DNA of 64,000 bases from Streptomyces rubiginosohelvolus (GTDB lineage Bacteria; Actinomycetota; Actinomycetes; Streptomycetales; Streptomycetaceae), in contig NZ_BMTW01000006.1 of the NCBI RefSeq assembly GCF_014649875.1, positions 186,001 to 250,000 of the forward strand, given 5' to 3'. The translations under genes were made by a program, and so were the position numbers. Positions 1-8,582 of the stretch are shown piece by piece. How positions within the stretch are numbered: position 1 is the first letter of the stretch; the number at the start of each line of letters is the position of its first letter. The notes under the pieces are model-generated. The model searched no databases. It had not been told where the DNA came from and saw only the letters and a list, made by a program, of their open reading frames with translations.

Positions 1-201
1 GGCGACCCGCCCGTCACGTGCGAGGTTGCGCCCCTTCACACTCTCCTTGCCGGTGTTGAAGACCACCGAGTCGCCGTCGAGAAGGAACCAGACGGGGGCG
101 ATGTGCGGACTGCCGTCGGCCCGCACCGTCGAAACCTTCGCCGTGCGGGTTCCCTCCGAGAGGAAGGCCCGCCATTCTTCATCGGTCATGTGGTGTGCCA
201 T
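1..201 (-). CDS. PPOX-class F420/flavin-dependent protein, N-terminal part
   Basis: Only the first 67 residues are inside the window; the gene runs off the left edge. The visible start reads MAHHMTDEEWRAFLSEG, followed by a split-barrel strand pattern with GSPHIAPVWFLLDGD and NTGKESVKGRNLARDG. This is the cofactor-binding first half of pyridoxamine 5'-phosphate-oxidase-like proteins, in Actinobacteria usually the F420-dependent TIGR03618 type. Such proteins reduce or oxidise small molecules in the cytoplasm using F420 or FMN; the substrate cannot be read from this fragment. ATG at 201 is used; the in-frame ATG at 189 is an alternative start. Confidence 0.8.
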   Translation of the reverse strand, partial: MAHHMTDEEWRAFLSEGTRTAKVSTVRADGSPHIAPVWFLLDGDSVVFNTGKESVKGRNLARDGRVA

Positions 202-342
202 GGGCCCATCCTGAGCCCGAACTCCGCGTGGCGCGAAGCGGCACCCCGGGCGATGAGGGGCGCTTGCCCCCACGGGACCGTTGCGCGAGGCTTACGCGCG
301 TAGCGGGGGAACGGGGAACGAAGGTACGGGGAGGACGAGCAC

Positions 343-756
343 ATGCCGCTTGACAGGGGACTTGACTGGCTGCTTGACGATCTCACCAGCAGGGTGCAAT
401 ACATACGGCACGCGTTGGTGCTGTCGAACGACGGGCTGGTCACCGGGGCCAGCACCGGCCTCGCCCGTGAGGACGCGGAGCACCTGGCGGCCGTCTCGTC
501 CGGCCTCCAGAGCCTGGCGCGCGGATCGGGGCGCCACTTCCGGGCGGGCCGGGCCCGCCAGACGATGGTCGAGTTCGACGAGGCACTGCTCTTCGTGACG
601 GCCGCGGGCGACGGTAGTTGCCTGTGTGTGCTGACCGCGGCCGAAGCCGACGTCGGCCAGGTCGCCTACGAGATGACCCTGCTCGTCAACCGGGTCGGTG
701 AACACCTCGGAGTCTCCGTCCGACAGGGCGGACCCGAAGACATCGATCCCCTCTGA
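343..756 (+). CDS. Roadblock/LC7 domain protein
   Basis: A 137-residue protein that is a single Roadblock/LC7 fold: helix 1 (LDWLLDDLTSRVQYIRHALV), a strand LSNDGLVTGAS, helix AEHLAAVSSGLQSLARGS and a last strand DGSCLCVLTAAEADVGQV. In Streptomyces such proteins act as partners of small Ras-like GTPases and histidine-kinase-like proteins in conservons (CvnA-D). Here no CvnA, CvnC or GTPase gene is adjacent, so it is either an orphan or acts on distant partners. GGAGGA lies about 8 bases before the ATG. The cytoplasmic scaffold role is family knowledge, not visible in the sequence. Confidence 0.85.
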   Translation: MPLDRGLDWLLDDLTSRVQYIRHALVLSNDGLVTGASTGLAREDAEHLAAVSSGLQSLARGSGRHFRAGRARQTMVEFDEALLFVTAAGDGSCLCVLTAAEADVGQVAYEMTLLVNRVGEHLGVSVRQGGPEDIDPL

Positions 757-865
757 CCTGCACTTTTCGTCGCCGCTGAAGAGTTATCCACAGGGCTGAC
801 GGGTGATCACCCCCTCGGGCTACCGTGATTACGGAGAGTATTCGAGCCGATGGGGGAGAACCGTC

Positions 866-1903
866 ATGACAGTCAAGGAAGTGCTCCGAGCGCACTCCGC
901 GGCCCACGAGGACGCGAGCGCGGAGACGAAGGGCGAGGGTGGGCACGCTTCGTCCGTCGCCCCGGCGGCGACGGTCGCGGCCGGGCGGGCGTCGCAGGAA
1001 CTGGGTGTCCGACGTGCGGAGTTCGAGCTGGCGGTGCACCTGGGGCTGATCGCCGTCACCGGTGCACCGGGCGGCGGGCGGCCACGGGTGCATGAGGACG
1101 AGATCGCGCGCCTGCGGGAGCAGCCGGGTTTCCCCGACGCGCTGGTGGAGCGGGTCCGCACCGTCGGTACGGCGCGAGGGGCGGCCCTGCTGGACATCGC
1201 ACCGGCACGGTTCACCCGGCTGGCACGGGCGGGCTGCGTCTCACCGGTCACGTTCTATCTGAACCGGTATCGCGCCGTGGTCTGGCTCTATCTCGCGGAC
1301 GAGCTCGCCGCGTTCGCGGCGCGGGAGCCCGAGCTGCTCGCCGGACGGACACCCCCGGGGATGCGCACGATGCTGGAGTCGGGCGCCGACTGGCGGGCGC
1401 GCAACTGGCGTTCGCAGCGCATCGACCGGCTGCTGGACCGTACGACGGACCCCTGGGCGCGAACGGCGGTCCAGGCGTCGGCGCTGGACCCGGTGCAGTT
1501 GGCGGAAGTGGTGGACGACCCCTACGAACGGGCCTATCTCGTCCGGGTCCGGCCGGAGCCGGTCTTCGGGCGGCCGGGGTCCATGGCGGCGAGGGAGGCG
1601 ATGGCGGAGTTGATGCTCGCGGACGACCCCGACGAAATCCTCTGGCGGCGGGTCAACCTGACGCTGGAGCTGGACAGCGCTCGCGGGGACCGGCCCGCCC
1701 CGCGCCCCGGGGACGACGGAGGAGCCCGGGCGACACCGCCCGCCCGGACCGGAGCCCGGCCCCGTGCCGTGCGTCCGGCGCCTGCCGCCGAGCCGGCCGC
1801 ACCTCCCGCCTGTACCGGGGCGTCACGTCCCGCCGCGGTGGGCCGAACGACGAGGAAAGGGCTGCTGGCCAGGCTGGGGTGGCGTGGTCGGGGTGCCGGA
1901 TAA
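866..1903 (+). CDS. DUF6397 family protein
   Basis: A 345-residue protein resembling the Streptomyces DUF6397 family. It has an N-terminal helix-rich part with ASQELGVRRAEFELAVHLG and RPRVHEDEIARLREQPGFP, which looks like a DNA-binding winged/MerR-like helix pair. A second helical part contains FTRLARAGCVSPVTFYLNRY, and the tail (after about residue 285) is low-complexity Pro/Ala/Arg. The start at 866 is chosen because GGGGGAG precedes it at 852-858; the open frame extends upstream to 803 without a good ribosome site. Function is unknown; the helical pattern only suggests nucleic-acid binding. Confidence 0.75.
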   Translation: MTVKEVLRAHSAAHEDASAETKGEGGHASSVAPAATVAAGRASQELGVRRAEFELAVHLGLIAVTGAPGGGRPRVHEDEIARLREQPGFPDALVERVRTVGTARGAALLDIAPARFTRLARAGCVSPVTFYLNRYRAVVWLYLADELAAFAAREPELLAGRTPPGMRTMLESGADWRARNWRSQRIDRLLDRTTDPWARTAVQASALDPVQLAEVVDDPYERAYLVRVRPEPVFGRPGSMAAREAMAELMLADDPDEILWRRVNLTLELDSARGDRPAPRPGDDGGARATPPARTGARPRAVRPAPAAEPAAPPACTGASRPAAVGRTTRKGLLARLGWRGRGAG

Positions 1904-1942
1904 CGTTTCGCGCCGATCGCCCGGATGGGCCATCCTGTCCGC

Positions 1943-2431
1943 ATGCTGATCAGGGAAGCAACCTCCGAGGACTGGCCCGCCATCTGGCCGTTCTTCCATA
2001 CGATCGTCTCCGCGGGCGAGACGCTCACCTATCCGCTCGACCTCGGTAAGGAGGATGCCGAGGGATGGTGGTTCGTCCCGGCGCCGAGCCGGGTGGTCGT
2101 CGCCGTCGACGAGGCCGGGACGGTGCTCGGCACGGCGAAGATGAACCGCAACCACATGGGCAACGGGTCCCACATCGCCAGCGCCACCTACATGGTCGAC
2201 CCCGCCCACTCCGGCCGGGGCGTGGGGCGCGCGCTGTGCCAGTACTCGGTCGACTGGGCCCGCGCGGAAGGGTATCGGGCCATGCAGTTCAACGCGGTGG
2301 TCGAGACCAACACGCATGCCGTGAAGCTCTATCAATCGATCGGCTTCGACGTGATCGGCACCCTTCCCGAGGGCTTCAACCACCCGACCGAGGGCTATGT
2401 AGGGGTTCACATCATGCACAAGGCCCTGTGA
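1943..2431 (+). CDS. GNAT family N-acetyltransferase
   Basis: A 162-residue acetyltransferase beginning MLIREATSEDWPAIW. The acetyl-CoA pyrophosphate loop is visible as VDPAHSGRGVGRALCQY (motif A, Q/RxxGxG/A type), followed by helix WARAEGYRAMQFNAVVETN and the C-terminal strand SIGFDVIGTLPEGFNHP. It transfers an acetyl group from acetyl-CoA to an amine; the substrate is unknown. The ATG at 1943 fits the family N-terminus better than the in-frame ATG at 1925. It is convergent with the downstream phosphatase. Confidence 0.88.
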   Translation: MLIREATSEDWPAIWPFFHTIVSAGETLTYPLDLGKEDAEGWWFVPAPSRVVVAVDEAGTVLGTAKMNRNHMGNGSHIASATYMVDPAHSGRGVGRALCQYSVDWARAEGYRAMQFNAVVETNTHAVKLYQSIGFDVIGTLPEGFNHPTEGYVGVHIMHKAL

Positions 2432-2471
2432 CGACGCACTGCCGTCCCAGGCCCTAGGCCCACCCACGCCC

Positions 2472-2540
2472 CAGCAACAGCAACGGGAGCAGAAGCAGCA
2501 GCAGGAGGAACAGGAACAGGAGGAGGAGCAGGAGCAGGAG
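2472..2540 (+). repeat. Imperfect CAG/GAG purine-rich triplet repeat
   Basis: About 23 consecutive triplets of CAG, GAG, CAA, GAA and AAG type lie between the convergent stop codons of the GNAT and histidine phosphatase genes. They are strand-asymmetric (almost no T) and end six bases before the phosphatase stop. Read on the plus strand they would give a Gln/Glu run, on the minus strand a Leu/Phe run, but neither belongs to a supported gene. Such slippage-prone repeats are uncommon in Streptomyces intergenic DNA. Confidence 0.8.
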
Positions 2541-2546
2541 CGGCGA

Positions 2547-3260
2547 TCAGGTGGTGGGGTGATCCGTTGCCGGTCCCAACTCCGGGCCCGGCACAGTGCG
2601 GCCTGCCGGGCCGCCGTCCGCCTCGCCGCTCGCGGTGACCGCCGGGACGACCGTCCCGGCCCAGGAGAGGGCCGTCCATCCCGAGTCCGGCGAGCCCTCG
2701 ACCACCACCACACCCGTGTTGTCCAGGCTGTGCCGGGCGGCGAAATCGACGGTGACGTTCCCGGCGCGGGCGGCTGCCCACACGCGGATGGCGGCACCAT
2801 GACTGACGAGCGCCACTGTCCCGTGCTCCTCGGCCTCCGCCGCTTCGGCCACCACCGCGTCGAAGCGGGCCAGCGCCTCCGTCCCGTCCTCGCCCCCGGG
2901 CAGTCGGCGGCCGACGTCCCCGGCGGGCCAGGCGAAGACGGTCGTCAGGTACTGCCGCACCGCTTCCTCGTCGGCCCGCATCTCCAGGTCACCCGCGGAC
3001 AGTTCCCGGATCCCGTCACGGATCCGGACCTCGATGCCCCGCTCCGCAGCCAGGGGTGCGGCCGTGAGTTGCGTACGGGTCAGCGTGGAGGCGTACAACG
3101 CGGCGATGTCCTCCCCGGCGAGCGCCCGGGGCAGAGCCGCCGCCTGCCGCAGCCCGAGGTCGGTGAGCCCGGGGCCGGGCCGTGCGGTGTCCAGGAAATG
3201 GCCGAGGTTGGAGGGTGTCTGGCCGTGACGGATCAGCAGCAATCGCATAGAACGGGTCAT
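2547..3260 (-). CDS. Histidine phosphatase (phosphoglycerate mutase-like) family protein
   Basis: A 237-residue protein beginning MTRSMRLLLIRHGQTPSN. The RHG catalytic motif near residue 12 carries the phosphohistidine; the second catalytic His is in TVALVSHGAAIRVW, and the acid residue lies in IRELSAGDLEMR. These mark branch 1 of the histidine phosphatase superfamily, cytoplasmic phosphomonoesterases or mutases. The internal ATG at 3248 (MRLLLIRHGQT) is an equally possible start. The C-terminal 30 residues are Gly/Pro-rich and outside the fold. No neighbour points to a substrate. Confidence 0.88.
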   Translation of the reverse strand: MTRSMRLLLIRHGQTPSNLGHFLDTARPGPGLTDLGLRQAAALPRALAGEDIAALYASTLTRTQLTAAPLAAERGIEVRIRDGIRELSAGDLEMRADEEAVRQYLTTVFAWPAGDVGRRLPGGEDGTEALARFDAVVAEAAEAEEHGTVALVSHGAAIRVWAAARAGNVTVDFAARHSLDNTGVVVVEGSPDSGWTALSWAGTVVPAVTASGEADGGPAGRTVPGPELGPATDHPTT

Positions 3261-3497
3261 GCTCCAGGCTCGGGGGCGTGGGCGGCGGCACATGGATGCA
3301 CATCCCACCCTCTCATTCGGCCACCTCCGGAGGGCAGCCTGACAGCGGTCCGCCCGCCTTACCCAGGAGATCAAGGACGCCGACGGCGAGGGCAAGCACT
3401 CCATCGGTGCTGCCGGCCGGTGGCGGCATCCTCTGGGCCGTCCGCAAGCGGCGTACCGCCCAGGGCTGACGCCTCGCCCGGCAGCTCTCCTCGCCCG

Positions 3498-5630
3498 TCA
3501 CTTCCCCGTGAGCGTCGGCGGCGGTGTGACGGCCGACGGGGGAGTGGGGCCGATCTCGCACCAGACAGCCTTCCCCTCGCCGCGGGGCTCGATGCCCCAC
3601 CGCGTGGCGACGGCGTCAAGCAGGAGCAGTCCCCGGCCGGAAGTGGACGTCTCGCCCGGTGTACGCCGACGGGGCCAGGCACTGGACCGGTCCTGGACGG
3701 ACAGCCGGATCCGCCGCACCGGTTCCGGCAGCACTTCCAGAGTCAGCACCGCCCCGCCCTCGGTGTGCAGAAGCACGTTCACCAGCAACTCGCCCGTGAC
3801 GAGCTCCGCATCGTCGGCGAACTCGGCCATGTCCCAGTCGGCAAGGGCCTGGCGGACGATCGCTCGGGCGTCCGAAAGCCCTTCCGGGTCCGCCTGGTGG
3901 ATGTACTGGTGGAGCCGCGGCGCGTGCGACGACCCCACGTCCGGGCTGCGGCGAAGCACCAGGAGCGCCACATCGTCCCCCGACCCCCACCGTTCCCACA
4001 GCCGTTCCGACAGATGGTCGGCCAGCGCCTCGGCCCCCGCGGGCCCGGCGCTCACCTCGTTGCGCAGCGCGTCGATCCCGGCGTCGAGATCGGCCCCGGG
4101 CTCCTCCACCAGCCCGTCGGTGTACAGCACGAACGTCTCACCGGGCACCAGATCGAGCCGGGTCTCCGGATACTCCTCGTCCAGGAGGTCCGTGGAGGTG
4201 CCCAAGGGCAGCCCGCCGCGTACCTGAGGGCTGCCGACCCGCCCGTCGACGTGGCGGATCAACGGCCCGAGGTGCCCGGCCCGCACGACCTTCACCGTTC
4301 CGGACGTCAGGTCGACCTGGGCGTACGTACAGGTGGCGAAGCGCTCGGTGTCCAGCTCGGAGAGAAAGCGGGAGGCTCGTGCCAGCACGGTGGCCGGAGG
4401 GTGCCCCTCGGAGGCGTAGGCGCGCAGAGCGATGCGCAACTGGCCCATGATCGCGGCCGCGTGGGTGTCGTGGCCCTGGACGTCCCCCACGACCAGCCCG
4501 TACCGGTTCTTCGGCAGAGTGATCACGTCGTACCAGTCGCCGCCGACCTGCCGGCCGCTCCACGCGGCGTGGTACCGGACCGCGATCTCGCCGCCCTCGA
4601 CCTCCTGTATCCGGGGCGGGAGCATCGCGGACTGGAGCTGGGTGGCGAATTCCCGCTCCTCGTCGAAGAGCATCGCCCGCTGCAGGGACTGGGCCACGAT
4701 CGCGGCGAGACCCAGGCACAGGATGCGCTCGTCCGCGTTGAAGACCGTGCGCTCGCGGTAGAAGAGGGCCAGACCGCCGAGCGACCGCGCCTGGGCCACC
4801 AGCGGGAGGTACGCCGCCGCCCGGAACCTGAGCCTGCCCAGATGCGGCTCCAGCTCCGGATAGCGACGGGCCAGGGCGGCCAGCGAGGTGATGAACCGGG
4901 GGCGTCCGCTGCGGATCGTGTCCGCGAGGGGAAGGTTGCGGTCGAGGTCACCGGAGCCGAGCCCGTCGAGCACTTCGAGCGACTCGCCGCTCAGCGCGAC
5001 GATGTTCAGCGCGGAGTTCTCCACGAGCCCCAGGGCGAGGCCGTCCGCCCCGAGGCGGGCCAGCCCGCCGGGTCCGGTGAGGGCGGCCGTCACATCGTCC
5101 ACGGTCACCGCGCGGGACATGGCACTCGTTGTTCGTTCAACGATATTGGTCTGGCGCTGCCGCCGCTTTTCCAGATCGAGCACGAAGGCCGAATGGGTGA
5201 CCTCCGCCGTGGCGTCCCGGACGATCCCCACGATCCGGTGGGCCATTCCGTCCTTCGAACGCAGGATGCGGGCCTGGGCATGGGTCCACTGCGTGGTCCC
5301 GTCGTTCAGAGGCACGCGGAAGTGGACGCTGAAGGAATTGCTCCCGCCGGTGATGGCCTCGTCGATCGTGACGTCGAGCCGGGCCCGTTCCGCCGGCTCC
5401 AGGTGCTCCAGCAGGGCGCCCGGGCGGGCGTCGAACGTCGCCGGATCCACGCCGAACACCATGAGCCCGGCCTCGTCGATGTCCAGGGTCCGGGTGTCCA
5501 GGTCCCAGTCGAAGCTGCCGGTCCGGTTCATGGCGAGGCGTTCCGTCGGCCGGATCTCACCGTTGGTCTTCCGGTCGATCCGGCGGAGCGGAGAGGCTTC
5601 GGCGTCCTGCCGCCGTTCGTCGTCGGTCAT
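3498..5630 (-). CDS. PAS-GAF-SpoIIE phosphatase with C-terminal HATPase domain
   Basis: A 710-residue multidomain signalling protein. Order: PAS (about 40-150; FDWDLDTRTLDIDEAGLMVF, then QARILRSKDGMAHRIVGIVRD), GAF (about 180-320), PP2C-type SpoIIE phosphatase (about 345-545, with metal-binding GGDWYD, VGDVQGHD and VLYTDGLVE) and an RsbW-like HATPase_c domain (about 570-700, with ELVTGELLVNVLLH and SGRGLLLLD). Family members dephosphorylate anti-anti-sigma factors and may also act as their kinase, linking a small-molecule or light/redox input to sigma-factor release. The start at 5630 has GGAG six bases upstream. No STAS or sigma gene is adjacent, so the partner is elsewhere. Confidence 0.93.
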   Translation of the reverse strand: MTDDERRQDAEASPLRRIDRKTNGEIRPTERLAMNRTGSFDWDLDTRTLDIDEAGLMVFGVDPATFDARPGALLEHLEPAERARLDVTIDEAITGGSNSFSVHFRVPLNDGTTQWTHAQARILRSKDGMAHRIVGIVRDATAEVTHSAFVLDLEKRRQRQTNIVERTTSAMSRAVTVDDVTAALTGPGGLARLGADGLALGLVENSALNIVALSGESLEVLDGLGSGDLDRNLPLADTIRSGRPRFITSLAALARRYPELEPHLGRLRFRAAAYLPLVAQARSLGGLALFYRERTVFNADERILCLGLAAIVAQSLQRAMLFDEEREFATQLQSAMLPPRIQEVEGGEIAVRYHAAWSGRQVGGDWYDVITLPKNRYGLVVGDVQGHDTHAAAIMGQLRIALRAYASEGHPPATVLARASRFLSELDTERFATCTYAQVDLTSGTVKVVRAGHLGPLIRHVDGRVGSPQVRGGLPLGTSTDLLDEEYPETRLDLVPGETFVLYTDGLVEEPGADLDAGIDALRNEVSAGPAGAEALADHLSERLWERWGSGDDVALLVLRRSPDVGSSHAPRLHQYIHQADPEGLSDARAIVRQALADWDMAEFADDAELVTGELLVNVLLHTEGGAVLTLEVLPEPVRRIRLSVQDRSSAWPRRRTPGETSTSGRGLLLLDAVATRWGIEPRGEGKAVWCEIGPTPPSAVTPPPTLTGK

Positions 5631-5814
5631 TCCTGCTCCGGAGGTCGTCCGGCGGGGCCGGGCGTCGGCGCGTCCCGTAAGCCTCAATTGTCGAGCCGCA
5701 TCCGGCGGAGTGCCACAGCGGCCGATCCGGGGGCCGAAGAACGGCAGCCGGCAGCCGTCCGCGACCATGGAGGCGTCCCTACGCGTCCATGAGCCCAGCG
5801 AGCGGAGCGCACGC

Positions 5815-6918
5815 ATGAACGACGACCGGCCCGTCCTGCTGGAGACGAGGGGCACATGCATGCACCTCACACTGAACCGCCCCAGGGCCCTCAACGCCCT
5901 CAGCCACACCATGGTGCGACTGCTCGACGAGGCCTTGGCCCGAGCCGAGCAGGACGAAGCGATCCACTCGGTGCTGCTGTCCGGGGCGGGCGACCGGGGC
6001 CTGTGCGCCGGGGGCGACATCCGCGCCCTGCATGACGACGCCCGGGCCTCGGGACGCGCTTCCCTGGAGTTCTGGCGGGACGAGTACCGCCTCAACGCCC
6101 GCATCGCCCGATTCCCCAAGCCGTACGTCGCGCTGATGGACGGCATCGTGATGGGCGGCGGGGTCGGCGTGTCGGCCCACGCCGGAATCCGCGTCGTCAC
6201 CGAACGCTCACGCGTCGCCATGCCCGAGACCGCCATCGGCTTCGTGCCGGACGTCGGGGGCACCCGCCTGCTGGCCGCCGCCCCCGGCGAACTGGGCCCC
6301 CATCTGGCGCTCACGGGCCGCTCCGTCGGGGCAGCCGACGCCATCCTCTGCGGCCTCGCCGATCACCACGTACCTGCCCACCTCCTCCCGGCCCTGACCG
6401 CAGCACTGGGGGAGCCGGCCGGTCCGGGCGTGTCCCTCGCGGACATCGTTCAGCGGTTCGCCACCCAGCCGCCCGCCGGAGACCTCGCCGCGCAGCGCGA
6501 CTGGATCGACGCCTGTTACGCGGGGGATACCGTCGAGGACATCATCCGGAAGCTGCGCGAGAGCGGCGTCCCCGCGGCGGACACGGCGGCGGACGAACTG
6601 CTGACCAAGTCGCCCCTCGCCCTCAAGGTCACGCTGGCCGCGGTCCGCCGCGCCGCCCGGCTGGACAGCCTGGAAGCCGTGCTCGACCAGGAGTTCCGGG
6701 TCTCCAGCCGGGCGTTCGAGCACCCGGATTTCGTGGAAGGCGTCCGCGCCCGGATCATCGACAAGGACAACGCCCCGCAGTGGAAGCCGGGCTCCCTCGC
6801 CGAGGTCGACGACCAGGAGGTCGCCCGGTTCTTCGCACCGCTCGGCCCCGGCGAACAAGAACTCGGTCTCGCTCCGGAGCCCGCGGACACCTCGGTGGGG
6901 GAGGGACGGGCCGGGTAG
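5815..6918 (+). CDS. 3-hydroxyisobutyryl-CoA hydrolase-like enoyl-CoA hydratase family protein
   Basis: A 367-residue crotonase-fold protein. The oxyanion-hole segment GLCAGGDIRALHDDA and MDGIVMGGGVGVS are present, with the catalytic Glu in PETAIGFVPDVGGT. Length and the C-terminal ECH_2 segment (TKSPLALKVTLAAVRRA, FRVSSRAFEHPDFVEGVRA, DKDNAPQWKP) match 3-hydroxyisobutyryl-CoA hydrolase (HIBCH), which releases 3-hydroxyisobutyrate in valine breakdown. Plain enoyl-CoA hydratases are about 100 residues shorter. GGAG precedes the ATG at 5815; an in-frame ATG at 5768 is less likely. No other valine-pathway genes are adjacent. Confidence 0.88.
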   Translation: MNDDRPVLLETRGTCMHLTLNRPRALNALSHTMVRLLDEALARAEQDEAIHSVLLSGAGDRGLCAGGDIRALHDDARASGRASLEFWRDEYRLNARIARFPKPYVALMDGIVMGGGVGVSAHAGIRVVTERSRVAMPETAIGFVPDVGGTRLLAAAPGELGPHLALTGRSVGAADAILCGLADHHVPAHLLPALTAALGEPAGPGVSLADIVQRFATQPPAGDLAAQRDWIDACYAGDTVEDIIRKLRESGVPAADTAADELLTKSPLALKVTLAAVRRAARLDSLEAVLDQEFRVSSRAFEHPDFVEGVRARIIDKDNAPQWKPGSLAEVDDQEVARFFAPLGPGEQELGLAPEPADTSVGEGRAG

Positions 6919-6965
6919 GACGGACGCCGCCCGTCGCGCCCGGCACAGGCCCACCCCGCCGGGCG

Positions 6966-7193
6966 CTATCTGTCGCTGCCGGAGAGGCTCGGCTGCAGGG
7001 CCCGGACGAGAGCGAACAGCCGGTCCTCGTTGCCCGTCAGCCCCGCGCTGCGCAGGGCCTGGTCGGCCTCGCGCATCGGAGAGGTGAGCATCGGCAGGTA
7101 GACCGGTGCGTCGTCGGGGTCCGCGAGCGCTGCCCTGGTGGCCTCCAGCAGGCGGACGTACGCCTGCGCCGCGGCGAGTTCGTCGCTGTCCAT
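6966..7193 (-). CDS. Small helical hypothetical protein (75 aa)
   Basis: MDSDELAAAQAYVRLLEATR opens a wholly helical, acidic protein with no membrane segment or recognised motif. Coding potential is supported by strong third-position GC bias. It lies 65 bases from the next minus-strand gene upstream, and the two may share a transcript. Not recognised as any named family. Confidence 0.6.
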   Translation of the reverse strand: MDSDELAAAQAYVRLLEATRAALADPDDAPVYLPMLTSPMREADQALRSAGLTGNEDRLFALVRALQPSLSGSDR

Positions 7194-7258
7194 CTCAGCA
7201 TCTCCTCCTCAGAGCTGTCGGACCGTCAAGCATCTCCCATGGGTCTGACAACACAGCC

Positions 7259-7753
7259 TCACGACCGGGCGTGCCCGCCGGACAACCCGCTCGGCGGCTC
7301 CACCTCCAGGTAACGCCGTCGGCGCGGCCCCCGATACAGCAGCACCGTCCAGCCCGCCTCCCGCAGGGCCGCAGCGCAGCCGGCCAGCGCTTCCTCCTCG
7401 TCGTGCGCGGCCCCGCTGCCGGGCGGCCCGGTCCACTCGACCCGGACCGAACCCGCCGACTCCCCGTCGCTCACCCGGTATCCGGCCGACACGCGGCGCC
7501 CCGACGGGTCGACGGCCGAAGGCGTGGCGCCCGACCTCTCCAGCGCCAGCGCGACCGCCCTCACCGGACGGTTCAGCTCCCACGGAGCCGGCGCGGCCTC
7601 GGGGTCGGGCCGTCCTGTTCCGGTCAGGCGGCGGATCTGCAACAGTCCCTCGAACGCGGTCCGCACCGAAGCGGCCCGCGTCGCCGCGGGCTCGGCGATC
7701 GGCGGTCCGTCGCCGGTCGCCGGTTCGAAACCGGTGCTCTCCTCGGTGCCCAT
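7259..7753 (-). CDS. Hypothetical protein (164 aa)
   Basis: Begins MGTEESTGFEPATGDGPP. After a disordered N-terminus there is a helix (SVRTAFEGLLQIRRL), then a segment ending in EEEALAGCAAALREAGWTVL and LYRGPRRRRYLEVEPP. This looks like a small alpha/beta domain that sits as a wing, as in short Streptomyces proteins of unknown role. There is no catalytic motif or signal peptide. Function unknown; probably co-transcribed with the downstream 75-aa gene. Confidence 0.6.
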   Translation of the reverse strand: MGTEESTGFEPATGDGPPIAEPAATRAASVRTAFEGLLQIRRLTGTGRPDPEAAPAPWELNRPVRAVALALERSGATPSAVDPSGRRVSAGYRVSDGESAGSVRVEWTGPPGSGAAHDEEEALAGCAAALREAGWTVLLYRGPRRRRYLEVEPPSGLSGGHARS

Positions 7754-7825
7754 ACGTGCGCCCCCTCGTGCTCCGTAGCGTACTGAGTCACGCCCACAGC
7801 AGCGGCGACGTGAGGGCGGCGGCTG

Positions 7826-8344
7826 TCAGTCTCCGGTTCCCCGCGCGTCCTCCTCCAGCGCCGCCTTGAGACGCTTCAGCGTCGTACGGATGTTGCCGAC
7901 CTGGAACTGCGCGAAGGTCTTGCCGCCCGTCGCCACGCGGTCGAAGGCGTTGGCGAGGAAGTCCGGCCAGCGGCGCCGGTCGTCGGTCCAGGTCTCCGTG
8001 ACCCGGGTAGCCCCGTCCACCGCCTCGAACCGGTACTCCCACGTGGCGATCGGCCCCGGAAGCAGCGGGCGCCGCAGACCGATCGCGTGCACCCGGAAGG
8101 CGAAGCGCTCGCCGGGGTCGGCCGCCGTCACCGTGCACCGGGTCGTCCAGCGTGCCGCGCCGCGCTTGTTTCGACCCTCGAAGACCATGCCGACGTACGC
8201 GTCACTCCGCTCGCCCTGCACGGTCGCGCCCCGGTTCTCGGGGCTCCAACGCCCCATCGCTGTGGGGTCGCTGAGCTGTGCGTAGACCCGTGCCGGGGAG
8301 GTGTCGATCACGATGCTCTCGGCTACGGACATGGTGCGGGGCAT
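7826..8344 (-). CDS. SRPBCC (START-like) family protein
   Basis: A 172-residue polyketide-cyclase/START-like protein. It starts MPRTMSVAESIVIDTSPARV, the typical first strand and helix with the usual VYAQLSDPTAMGRWSPE. A central strand FEGRNKRGAARWTTRCTV and a last helix FDRVATGGKTFAQFQVGNIR complete the helix-grip fold. Such proteins bind hydrophobic ligands; some are cyclases or hydrolases, many are uncharacterised. The start at 8344 is preferred over upstream in-frame codons because the homologous fold begins there. Neighbours give no substrate. Confidence 0.85.
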   Translation of the reverse strand: MPRTMSVAESIVIDTSPARVYAQLSDPTAMGRWSPENRGATVQGERSDAYVGMVFEGRNKRGAARWTTRCTVTAADPGERFAFRVHAIGLRRPLLPGPIATWEYRFEAVDGATRVTETWTDDRRRWPDFLANAFDRVATGGKTFAQFQVGNIRTTLKRLKAALEEDARGTGD

Positions 8345-8582
8345 GACGCGACTCCTTGTCCACGGCCGTCGACGGTCCACGCCCGGGCGCCGGACGGACC
8401 GTGGAGCCGACATCCCGGAGTCCACACCTTACTCACGGGTAGATCCTCGCCGTGAGGGCGCGGTCCGAGGGCGGCCGACGATCCGGCCGGGCGGATACCC
8501 CCGTGTCCCGCCCGGCCGGAGTCTTCGCCCGGTCACCCGTCCGCCGACCGACGCGAGGTGTCGGACGGAAGAGCGCCCGATG

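Noticed and set aside
3282..3469. Degenerate reading frame ending in LWAVRKRRTAQG
   Set aside because: Looks like the end of a small membrane protein, but the matching upstream part is in another frame and no start or ribosome site is visible. Too weak to call a pseudogene.
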